A DNA stretch of 26,379 nucleotides, from the IMG/VR virus record IMGVR_UViG_3300030098_004020, positions 1 to 26,379 of that record; one strand, 5' to 3'. Made by a program: the position numbers and the translations under genes. A model generated the notes under the pieces. It did no database searches. It had not been told where the DNA came from and saw only the letters and a list, made by a program, of their open reading frames with translations. Within the stretch, counting starts at the first letter, position 1; the number at the start of each line of letters is the position of its first letter. The DNA comes from a virus. Below, piece after piece: positions 16,581-20,646 of this stretch.

Positions 16581-16642
16581 TCTAAGGCCTGTTATACGTT
16601 CTCGGGTATTGTCCCCCTAGTTCGGGATATAAACGCCTTAGA
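16581..16642. repeat. 8-bp inverted repeat TCTAAGGC / GCCTTAGA closing a 46-nt loop
   Basis: The arms are 16581-16588 and 16635-16642. The loop contains the second GTTATAC copy and a CCCCC run. It could fold as RNA from the upstream promoter, or extrude as a cruciform. It ends 6 bp before the twin GTTAC sites. No coding potential is seen. Confidence 0.35.
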
Positions 16643-16648
16643 GTAATT

Positions 16649-16688
16649 GTTACATTTCGTAACATTAGTGTTACGTTTGTAACATTAG
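16649..16688 (+). promoter_or_regulatory. Twin operator-like sites GTTAC-N4/5-GTAACATTAG
   Basis: Two tandem copies are seen. GTTACATTTCGTAAC lies at 16649-16663 and GTTACGTTTGTAAC at 16670-16683, each followed by ATTAG. Each is an inverted repeat, and the centres are about 20.5 bp apart, two helical turns. They end 12-17 bp upstream of the -35 at 16700, roughly -47 to -86 from the predicted transcription start. That position suits an activator or an upstream repressor dimer pair. The regulator is unknown; candidates in the window are the WhiB-like, winged-helix or ribbon-helix-helix proteins. Confidence 0.6.
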
Positions 16689-16699
16689 AAAAAAATTTC

Positions 16700-16728
16700 T
16701 TGACTTGTTATACATCTTCGATTAATGT
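16700..16728 (+). promoter_or_regulatory. Early operon promoter, TTGACT-N17-TAATGT
   Basis: A near-consensus -35 (16700-16705) and an acceptable -10 (16723-16728) are separated by the optimal 17 bp. The predicted start is near 16735. An A/T-rich run (16689-16698) lies just upstream and could act as an UP element. The spacer carries the third GTTATAC copy and the twin GTTAC sites lie upstream, so the promoter looks regulated at two places. Everything downstream on the plus strand to the terminator at 20347 can be read from it. Confidence 0.65.
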
Positions 16729-16734
16729 TTTTAG

Positions 16735-17045
16735 TAGTACCCCGATAAGGGAAGCACTAGAGGACCGGAGAGAAAACCGGAAGCAATCTAGAGGCGGTCG
16801 AAATGGTCAGCGATGACACACCATGAAGGTGGTAAACGATACCGGCGATGTGGAAGTAATCAGGGGAAAGCGTGTATCGGTGTTAGGTCCGATGAACTTA
16901 GAGGTTTAGAGCAGTACCCACGGGCAAACACTCACTAAGTAATTATCGGTAGGCGTGAAGGGTCTAGGCAGAGATCTGAGAGAGTGAAGGGCGTTCCCCT
17001 TGTAGTAGCTTTCGACTGAGTGAATTGAGACTGTCACACCCTTAG
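16735..17045 (+). ncRNA. Candidate large structured RNA at the head of the early operon
   Basis: About 310 nt without a supported gene follow the early promoter. A TAAGGG/CCCTTA helix (16746-16751 with 17039-17044) can close the whole region. Inside are CCGG/CCGG (16765-16780), GTCA-GCGA-TGAC with a GNRA loop (16806-16817) and CACC/GGTG (16819-16831). Further stems are CGATAC/GTATCG (16837-16842 with 16874-16879), a TAGGT/ACTTA stem (16884-16900) and AAGGG/CCCTT (16987-17001). A longer-range CACTCA/TGAGTG helix joins 16929-16934 to 17017-17022. The AAGGG hairpin is followed by GTAGTAG, as the first hairpin of the intergenic modules is followed by TAGTAGT. I could not match it to group I or II introns, RNase P, tmRNA or a tRNA. 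It could be an independent RNA or a long regulatory leader. Confidence 0.5.
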
Positions 17046-17053
17046 AGTCTTTC

Positions 17054-17115
17054 TTTCCTTCTCTGTGGAATTAACCACACTGACGAGGCTCCAACCGGAG
17101 CTAGAAAGAAGGAAA
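17054..17115 (+). promoter_or_regulatory. Possible ribosome-binding-site sequestering fold before the first early gene
   Basis: TTTCCTTCT at 17054-17062 is a perfect 9-nt complement of AGAAGGAAA (17107-17115), the Shine-Dalgarno block of the gene at 17117. Two small hairpins lie between them, TGTGG/CCACA (17064-17079) and GCTCC-AACC-GGAGC (17088-17101). A multiloop closed over the ribosome-binding site would block initiation. The alternative state leaves only the second hairpin abutting the site, as in the later modules. Confidence 0.4.
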
Positions 17116-17116
17116 C

Positions 17117-17311
17117 ATGAGCGCACCTAGAACAGTAGGCCGGTACTCCGTAGGTAGAACCTGTGTGAGTATCGCCAACCGTAATAAAGAGTTCTACCGA
17201 TTGAAGAAATTGGAGCGGATAGAACAGCTCAACCGGAGTAAAGGCGAAACGAACATACCTGAACATGACGTTTCAGGGTGGATAGTTTCAGCCGATAAAA
17301 TCCGGTGGTAG
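17117..17311 (+). CDS. Early small protein, 64 aa, basic, function unknown
   Basis: This is the first gene of the early operon. ATG 17117 follows GAAAGAAGGAAAC. The protein is basic, with an N-terminal Arg/Ser/Gly region and a charged helix (EFYRLKKLERIEQLNRSK, about residues 25-42), then a short end with GWIVSADKIRW. No domain is recognised. Its ribosome-binding site can pair with an upstream pyrimidine run (17054-17062). The stop codon is followed at once by the first two-hairpin module. Early, small, basic phage proteins often bind host enzymes or nucleic acid, but nothing specific can be claimed. Confidence 0.65.
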   Translation: MSAPRTVGRYSVGRTCVSIANRNKEFYRLKKLERIEQLNRSKGETNIPEHDVSGWIVSADKIRW

Positions 17312-17374
17312 TGCTTAGGGCATCCGCAAGGGTGCCCCTAGTAGTATCACCTGATACTAGAAAGAAGGAAGATA
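17312..17374 (+). repeat. Two-hairpin intergenic RNA module, copy A
   Basis: The module fills the 63-nt gap between stop and start. Hairpin 1 is GGGCATCC-GCAA-GGGTGCCC (17318-17337), 8 bp including a T-G wobble, with a GCAA tetraloop. Hairpin 2 is TAGTATC-ACCT-GATACTA (17342-17359), 1 nt before the Shine-Dalgarno block AAAGAAGGAA. The sequence differs from the other copies mainly by paired changes. Confidence 0.7.
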
Positions 17375-17611
17375 ATGAAAGAGTTCACTATCAACATAGA
17401 GCCGGACTATTTAACTACTGGCTCACACGTTGCAAGCCGAATACTAGAAGCACGGCCCGAAAATATGACCGTCGCTAGCTGGCGTGCAACTGTGGTTACA
17501 TTCGCCGAGCATATCCGCTACCTGGCTTTTAAAGCTGCGGACGCTCCCGAAGGTGAACTAAGTGATTATCATAAACTTATGATTCACTTGGATACTTACC
17601 TACCTCGCTAG
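17375..17611 (+). CDS. Early small protein, 78 aa, function unknown
   Basis: ATG 17375 sits 4 nt after GAAAGAAGGAA at the end of module A. The protein is soluble, with an N-terminal beta-like stretch (MKEFTINIEP) followed by helices containing WRATVVTFAEHIRYLAFKAA. No Cys, signal peptide or known motif is present. The TAG stop at 17611 is directly followed by module B. Such isolated alpha-helical proteins in early phage operons are often host-takeover factors; that is only context. Confidence 0.65.
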   Translation: MKEFTINIEPDYLTTGSHVASRILEARPENMTVASWRATVVTFAEHIRYLAFKAADAPEGELSDYHKLMIHLDTYLPR

Positions 17612-17680
17612 GTTGTGCTTTGGACATTCGTGAGAGTGTCCTTAGTAGTGCCTAGTGGCACGGAAAGAAGGAAAAGAATA
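17612..17680 (+). repeat. Two-hairpin intergenic RNA module, copy B
   Basis: The module runs exactly from stop to start (69 nt). Hairpin 1 is GGACATTC-GTGA-GAGTGTCC (17622-17641). Hairpin 2 is GTGCC-TAGT-GGCAC (17648-17661), with GGAAAGAAGGA following immediately. Over about 55 nt it differs from copy D at one base, which suggests a recent duplication or gene conversion. Confidence 0.75.
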
Positions 17681-18064
17681 ATGGCAAGAAGATGGTCATA
17701 CGAAGAGAGCGATACCATAACAGAAGCGTTCTTGAAGGTAATCAGTTACAAGAACGACCTAATGAAGACCCCTATATGGGATAACATGGTAGACGGTAAA
17801 CCTAAAGGTTGGAGAACCGACTACACAAGATATTGTAAACATGGTACCAATGTAGGTGACCCTTATGGACCTGATTACCTTTGTGGGTACTGTGAAGACG
17901 ATACTCCTGATCAGGTGCTAGAAGATAAGGCATACATGCTCCGACTTGAGCAAGTTGCAGAAAATTGGGAAGCGTTCGCCCTTGATTTAGCTTTACACCT
18001 TGAGCACGGATTACCGTTCGAGAGTCAATTAAAGGAACTCAAGATCGGTGTACTACCTAGCTAG
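17681..18064 (+). CDS. Early protein with Cys/His zinc-binding-like motif, 127 aa
   Basis: I start the gene at ATG 17681, placed after GGAAAGAAGGA. The frame is open further upstream, but only by reading through module B, whose hairpins then would be coding. The protein has YCKHGT (C52, H54) and YLCGYC (C68, C71), a spacing that can hold one zinc ion. The product of the gene at 18130 has a similar YLCDVC end, so the two may be distant relatives. The C-terminal part is a helical acidic region. Function is unknown. The stop is immediately followed by module C. Confidence 0.7.
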   Translation: MARRWSYEESDTITEAFLKVISYKNDLMKTPIWDNMVDGKPKGWRTDYTRYCKHGTNVGDPYGPDYLCGYCEDDTPDQVLEDKAYMLRLEQVAENWEAFALDLALHLEHGLPFESQLKELKIGVLPS

Positions 18065-18129
18065 GTTGTGCTTTGAGCATTCGCAAGAGTGCTCTTAGTA
18101 GTGCCTAGCGCACTAGAAAGAAGGAAGAT
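18065..18129 (+). repeat. Two-hairpin intergenic RNA module, copy C
   Basis: The module runs from stop to start (65 nt). Hairpin 1 is GAGCATTC-GCAA-GAGTGCTC (18075-18094). Relative to copies B and D, the second and third pairs of the stem are swapped on both sides (GGA/TCC becomes GAG/CTC), and the loop changes GTGA to GCAA. Hairpin 2 is TAGTGC-CTAGC-GCACTA (18099-18115), ending directly at GAAAGAAGGAA. Confidence 0.75.
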
Positions 18130-18468
18130 ATGATTAATTGGTACAACAAAGAAGTAGACCTTGACCGTTGGCGTAGAGGTGATCGGTATTATCATTGGTG
18201 TGACGCATTCAATGACATGGAAGACCCATGCGAAGAAATGGGTGGCAACATGCACTGGGACTTATGTACTAAGTGCATTAAGCTCCCTGACTTGTATGAC
18301 CGTCTAAACTTCGAGCATCATGAGGAATACAAGAACACTAAGGGTAGCCATATTGATGGACCTTGTGCTAGACCTGAATACTATTGGAAGTATGATAGCT
18401 ACACGGGTGACGCTGAACCAAGCGGAGAGTATTTGTGCGACGTGTGCAAGATCGTCTTGAATCACTAA
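18130..18468 (+). CDS. Early Cys-rich protein, probable zinc-ribbon type, 112 aa
   Basis: ATG 18130 follows GAAAGAAGGAAGAT. The protein has two similar halves of Cys ligands: C24, C34, C46-x2-C49, and H74, C79, C103-x2-C106. It is very rich in Asp, Glu, Tyr and Trp. Two CxxC knuckles with further Cys or His fit one or two structural zinc sites. No named family is recognised. The YLCDVC segment resembles YLCGYC in the 17681 product. Acidic zinc proteins in early phage operons can act as inhibitors or DNA mimics, but this is speculation. The stop is directly followed by module D. Confidence 0.7.
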   Translation: MINWYNKEVDLDRWRRGDRYYHWCDAFNDMEDPCEEMGGNMHWDLCTKCIKLPDLYDRLNFEHHEEYKNTKGSHIDGPCARPEYYWKYDSYTGDAEPSGEYLCDVCKIVLNH

Positions 18469-18534
18469 GTTGTGCTTTGGACATTCGTGAGAGTGTCTTT
18501 AGTAGTGCCTAGTGGCACGGAAAGAAGGAAGATA
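18469..18534 (+). repeat. Two-hairpin intergenic RNA module, copy D
   Basis: The module runs from stop to start (66 nt). Hairpin 1 is GGACATTC-GTGA-GAGTGTCT (18479-18498), with a G-T pair at its base. Hairpin 2 is GTGCC-TAGT-GGCAC (18505-18518), followed at once by GGAAAGAAGGA. It is nearly identical to copy B. Confidence 0.75.
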
Positions 18535-18792
18535 ATGTCAGAAAGAATAACGATGAAACATATAGAGTTTCAGTTACAGGCTTTAAACGGTTACTTCGGT
18601 ATCAAAGATGCTAAATGGGACACTGTAGGGCACTTCTATGTTGACCAATCTAACGGGGGCTACCGATTAGTGCGTGTCATCAATGAAGGTGGTGGTTGTA
18701 CGGATATTTCGTTTCGTGGAACTAAGCGTGAGATATACGACAGTCTCTACGCAATTAACAATGTCTTGGTTGCAACAATCTTGCACCGATAA
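18535..18792 (+). CDS. Early small protein, 85 aa, function unknown
   Basis: ATG 18535 lies 5 nt after GGAAAGAAGGAA. The open frame continues upstream only through module D, so that extension is rejected. The protein mixes a helical start (HIEFQLQALNGYFGI) with beta-rich sequence (HFYVDQSNGGYRLVRVINEGG). It ends in a helix with YDSLYAINNVLVATI. This order suggests a small alpha/beta fold. There are no Cys clusters or catalytic motifs. Role unknown; probably a host-interaction or regulatory factor given its neighbours. Confidence 0.65.
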   Translation: MSERITMKHIEFQLQALNGYFGIKDAKWDTVGHFYVDQSNGGYRLVRVINEGGGCTDISFRGTKREIYDSLYAINNVLVATILHR

Positions 18793-18872
18793 AGATTGCT
18801 AAGTTGTGGGTTGGGCATTGGAGACAGTGCCTTTCCTAGTGCTTAGATAGGGCACGGAAAGAAGGAAAAGAT
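18793..18872 (+). repeat. Two-hairpin intergenic RNA module, copy E (divergent)
   Basis: This 80-nt gap holds the most diverged copy. Hairpin 1 is GGGCATTG-GAGA-CAGTGCCT (18813-18832). The closing pair of the loop is changed from C-G to G-C, and the loop is now GAGA, a third GNRA variant. Hairpin 2 is GTGC...GCAC with a 9-nt loop (18839-18855). GGAAAGAAGGA follows. Confidence 0.65.
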
Positions 18873-18995
18873 ATGGACGCTTTAAGATGGAGTCACGGTT
18901 GGATAACCGTACCCGATACCATGCGTAAAGACTTAGTAGAAATTTGGGAAGCAGTTACTAAACTTCCTACTGAGTTAAGCGAAGAATCTAGTTAA
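18873..18995 (+). CDS. Early very short protein, 40 aa
   Basis: ATG 18873 follows the standard GGAAAGAAGGAAAAG block of module E. The product starts MDALRWSHGWITVPDTM, continues as an amphipathic helix (RKDLVEIWEAVTKL) and ends acidic. No homology is recognised. Support is the conserved ribosome-binding module, a clean stop and the position in the gene series. From here on the module disappears: the next gene follows after 24 bp with a plain AGAAAGGAGG site. Confidence 0.6.
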   Translation: MDALRWSHGWITVPDTMRKDLVEIWEAVTKLPTELSEESS

Positions 18996-19019
18996 ACCTA
19001 GAAGAAAGGAGGAAAAGAT

Positions 19020-19265
19020 ATGGACATGCAACCACTACTAAACGAGCTAGCTAAACAGTTAATTCCCTTAGTCATTGAAAACCTTAACCCTGAAGAACTT
19101 GATTTCTTCAAAGGTGAAGATGACAATGAGATTGACAACGACGTTCTCGCAGAAGCTCTTAGGCACTGTTTAAGAGAAGGTTGGGTTGATGAAGAAATAG
19201 AATCACGCATTGATTCTGTTATTAATAATGGTAGCTGGGACTTTGATATAAGTTTCTCGGCCTAA
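19020..19265 (+). CDS. Early acidic helical protein, 81 aa
   Basis: ATG 19020 has a near-perfect ribosome-binding site (AGAAAGGAGG). An ATG two codons later is less well spaced. The protein is strongly acidic and mainly helical, with PLLNELAKQLIPLVIENL at the start, an acidic middle (GEDDNEIDND) and a REGWVDEEIESRID helix. No domain is recognised. Its charge could suit binding to a basic partner, a DNA-mimic role being one possibility. That is not supported beyond composition. Confidence 0.65.
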   Translation: MDMQPLLNELAKQLIPLVIENLNPEELDFFKGEDDNEIDNDVLAEALRHCLREGWVDEEIESRIDSVINNGSWDFDISFSA

Positions 19266-19290
19266 ACAATAAATAAAGAAGGGAAAGATA

Positions 19291-19473
19291 ATGTCAGAAA
19301 CTTACACGATTGCTATGAAAGTCATGTTTGAATCTACAGTAGAAGTAGAAGTTGAAGCTGACAGTGAAGATGAAGCTGTTGATCTTGCTTACGAAGCAGT
19401 TGATATCGCTGATGCTCACGCTGAAGCATCGCATTCTGAAACAATTTATTGGTCTACTGTTTGTATGGCCTAA
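19291..19473 (+). CDS. Early small acidic protein, 60 aa
   Basis: ATG 19291 follows AAGAAGGGAAAGATA. The sequence MSETYTIAMKVMFESTVEVEVEADSEDEA begins with two beta strands rich in alternating Val and Glu. A helix (DEAVDLAYEAVDIADAHAEA) follows, then a short end. The strand-strand-helix order with 'v.v.a.s.deAv.lA...' resembles small DpnD/PcfM-like or similar beta-beta-alpha phage proteins. I would not assign one. It lies 13 bp before the next gene. Confidence 0.6.
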   Translation: MSETYTIAMKVMFESTVEVEVEADSEDEAVDLAYEAVDIADAHAEASHSETIYWSTVCMA

Positions 19474-19486
19474 GAAGGGAAAGATA

Positions 19487-19627
19487 ATGCCAGAACAAGA
19501 AATTGACTGGGCAATAGAAAGAATTAAAGCTGTATTCTTTTCAGATGAGCCTAGTAACCTGCTTATTTATAATAAAGAAGCAGAAGATATACCATTTGAT
19601 CTAGCAAACTCTGACGATTCAAGGTAA
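19487..19627 (+). CDS. Early very short acidic protein, 46 aa
   Basis: ATG 19487 follows AAGAAGGGAAAGATA, the same site as the gene before it, so I prefer it to an upstream in-frame ATG (19352) that would lie inside the 19291 gene. The product is MPEQEIDWAIERIKAVFF followed by an acidic, probably unstructured end. No function can be given. It is the last gene before a 131-nt non-coding gap that looks structured. Confidence 0.55.
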   Translation: MPEQEIDWAIERIKAVFFSDEPSNLLIYNKEAEDIPFDLANSDDSR

Positions 19628-19743
19628 ACCGAGCAGACGCACGGTAATAAATCCTAGAGCTGATGAGCGTAGCTCCCTACCCATCTGAAGATAGTCCCCT
19701 GTCGTAGGGTGGGTAGTGGGAAACGCTTGACGGTGTTTCAGAA
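19628..19743 (+). ncRNA. Candidate structured RNA element with three-way junction
   Basis: CTACCC/GGGTAG (19677-19682 with 19711-19716) can close a junction holding a short ATCT/AGAT stem (19683-19692) and CCCT-GTCGT-AGGG (19697-19709). GAGCT/AGCTC (19657-19675) precedes it. AAACGC-TTGACG-GTGTTT (19721-19738) follows and ends just before the AGAAAGAAAGGAG ribosome-binding site of the gene at 19759. The last hairpin thus repeats the hairpin-next-to-ribosome-site layout of the upstream modules, with unrelated sequence. A CTGATGA box is present, but a hammerhead fold does not close. No known family is recognised. Confidence 0.4.
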
Positions 19744-19758
19744 AGAAAGGAGAATTAA

Positions 19759-19875
19759 GTGCATCCTGAAGCAGACATGAGCATCGTAAGCACGATACTC
19801 TCAGGGATTGCAGTAATCAGTGTGCTTATTGTCCCTGTATTGATCTCTTATATTAAAGAGAGAATAAATAAATAA
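19759..19875 (+). CDS. Single-span membrane miniprotein, 38 aa
   Basis: A GTG start at 19759 lies 6 nt after AGAAAGGAG, the best site nearby; an ATG six codons later has none. The protein starts MHPEADMS, then carries one hydrophobic segment of about 24 residues (IVSTILSGIAVISVLIVPVL onward). It ends in a basic tail, YIKERINK. With the positive-inside rule the tail should be cytoplasmic. Short membrane proteins in early phage operons may block superinfection or act on host envelope proteins. A small holin is less likely because the gene is far from the endolysin. Confidence 0.55.
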   Translation: MHPEADMSIVSTILSGIAVISVLIVPVLISYIKERINK

Positions 19876-19894
19876 AAAAAAGAAAGGAAAGAAT

Positions 19895-20335
19895 ATGAGT
19901 ATAAAATCTGACATAGAAAAATCTGAAAAGATATTTGCTCCGTATGAAATACCAGTTGATGTAACCAGTTATGAGCAATACGCTAAAGACGTATTTGAAA
20001 CTGCTATTGAAGGCGGTATTAATTATTGGGCTGACATCTATGAGGTATCTTATGATGAGGGTCGTGGTTGGTACGCCAAGCTGACCGTCTCTGACGATTA
20101 CTATGATGATGGTACTAGTTTTGTGCTTGATTGGTGGACCATTATGAGTGGGACACAACGTCTTGTGACATCAGGTATTAATTACGAAGCTGGTTCTTTA
20201 ATCAGCCAAGTTGTTGCAGTTCTAAAAGAAGCAGCAGAGACAGACGACTATGAGAAATTTCTCAACATGTACGATGTCGAATGGACAGATATTATTGTCC
20301 AGCACGGGTTGTTTGGAGGGCTTGTTTTCGGATAA
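19895..20335 (+). CDS. Early protein, 146 aa, function unknown
   Basis: ATG 19895 follows AGAAAGGAAAGAAT. The product is acidic and rich in Tyr, Asp and Trp. It runs through a helix (EQYAKDVFETAIEGGINYWADI), a beta-rich centre (GRGWYAKLTVSDDYYDDGTSFVLDWWTI, about residues 55-83) and helices that end with the VQHGLFGG segment. The 'a.egGinyWa....' motif followed by beta strands is familiar from small actinobacteriophage early proteins of unknown role. It is the last gene before the terminator at 20347. Confidence 0.65.
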   Translation: MSIKSDIEKSEKIFAPYEIPVDVTSYEQYAKDVFETAIEGGINYWADIYEVSYDEGRGWYAKLTVSDDYYDDGTSFVLDWWTIMSGTQRLVTSGINYEAGSLISQVVAVLKEAAETDDYEKFLNMYDVEWTDIIVQHGLFGGLVFG

Positions 20336-20346
20336 GCTATTCATTG

Positions 20347-20390
20347 CCCCCCATACGGGTTTGGTCCTTCTTTCCCTGTATGGGGGGTTT
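20347..20390 (+). terminator. Strong terminator hairpin with a loop complementary to the early Shine-Dalgarno block
   Basis: CCCCCCATAC (20347-20356) pairs perfectly with GTATGGGGGG (20378-20387), followed by TTT. The stem has 10 pairs, seven of them G-C. It follows the last early gene by 11 bp. The T-run is short, which is common in actinobacterial terminators. The 21-nt loop carries TCCTTCTTTCC (20365-20375), the exact complement of GGAAAGAAGGA found before three upstream genes. Confidence 0.75.
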
Positions 20391-20398
20391 ACCTGTAC

Positions 20399-20404
20399 TA
20401 AAAT
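20399..20404 (+). promoter_or_regulatory. Possible -10 box (TAAAAT) for a leaderless WhiB transcript
   Basis: TAAAAT ends 6 nt before ATG 20411, so transcription could start at or next to the start codon, as is frequent in Actinobacteria. The ribosome-binding site is weak (GAAAG touching the ATG), which fits this reading. No -35 match is seen, since that place is inside the terminator stem. An activator-dependent promoter would be needed. Confidence 0.3.
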
Positions 20405-20410
20405 AGAAAG

Positions 20411-20641
20411 ATGGACTGGAGAGAGAAAGCTGGCTGTCGTGGTATGACTGCGACGTTTTATTCAGACCAACATCGTAAGTGTAGGTTTGTTTGTAATTCT
20501 TGCCCTGTGTTTGAACAGTGTATTGGTACGTCTGTTGAGGATGAACCTGACCCTTTCCAACTCTGGGGTTTCAGACATGGGATGACGGCTTCCGAGCGTC
20601 ATCGTTGGCGTATGATGAAGGCCAGACTTGACAGCGTGTGA
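20411..20641 (+). CDS. WhiB-like transcriptional regulator, 76 aa
   Basis: Wbl proteins hold a [4Fe-4S] cluster and bind region 4 of the housekeeping sigma factor to redirect transcription. The product opens with DWREKAGCRG (C9) and has CNSCPVFEQC, i.e. C28-x2-C31-x5-C37, the family's cluster-binding set. An extra C24 is present. The LWGFRHGMTASER segment corresponds to the G[VI]WGG turn and following helix, though the second Gly of the turn is replaced by Phe. The C-terminus is basic and should bind DNA. Length is within the 75-130 range. It stands alone behind a terminator, so it can be expressed apart from the early operon. It may be the switch to middle or late genes, as inferred from position. 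Confidence 0.85.
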   Translation: MDWREKAGCRGMTATFYSDQHRKCRFVCNSCPVFEQCIGTSVEDEPDPFQLWGFRHGMTASERHRWRMMKARLDSV

Positions 20642-20646
20642 TACCC

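Larger units (their letters stand above)
16494..16728 (+). repeat. Three copies of GTTATAC, each 9 nt upstream of a -10-like hexamer
   Basis: GTTATAC occurs at 16494, 16591 and 16707. In each copy a TA-containing hexamer begins exactly 16 nt after the first G: TATATT (16510), TATTGT (16607) and TAATGT (16723). Only the third has a clear -35 (TTGACT). The spacing suggests a shared promoter-linked element, either an operator within the promoter spacer or part of a phage-specific promoter. Confidence 0.45.

Noticed and set aside
16131-16646. Several frames of 65-71 codons on both strands in the divergent region
   Set aside because: They overlap each other, lack good ribosome-binding sites, and encode low-complexity or Cys/Val/Trp-rich peptides produced by the A/C-skewed and repeat sequence.
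16823-16909. 28-codon frame inside the early leader (ATG 16823), protein-like in composition
   Set aside because: No Shine-Dalgarno sequence precedes it and it lies in the structured core. It would need ribosome profiling to revive.
16814-16936. 41-codon frame inside the early leader (ATG 16814)
   Set aside because: It has no ribosome-binding site at useful distance, overlaps another short frame and the strongest RNA pairings, and gives a low-confidence Arg/Gly/His-rich peptide.
16735-17045. Group I intron, RNase P RNA, tmRNA or tRNA in the early leader
   Set aside because: The conserved core elements of these RNAs were looked for by eye and not found. The downstream gene is also not an interrupted exon.
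17615-17680. Upstream coding extension of the 17681 gene through module B, and the same at 18472-18534 through module D
   Set aside because: The frame is open only because the two modules are nearly identical and short. The extension would translate both hairpins and the ribosome-binding block, and better-placed ATGs follow that block.
19660-19725. Hammerhead ribozyme, suggested by a CTGATGA box and a later GAAA
   Set aside because: The sequence after CTGATGA does not pair with that before GAAA, so stem II cannot form in the required place, and stems I and III are also absent.
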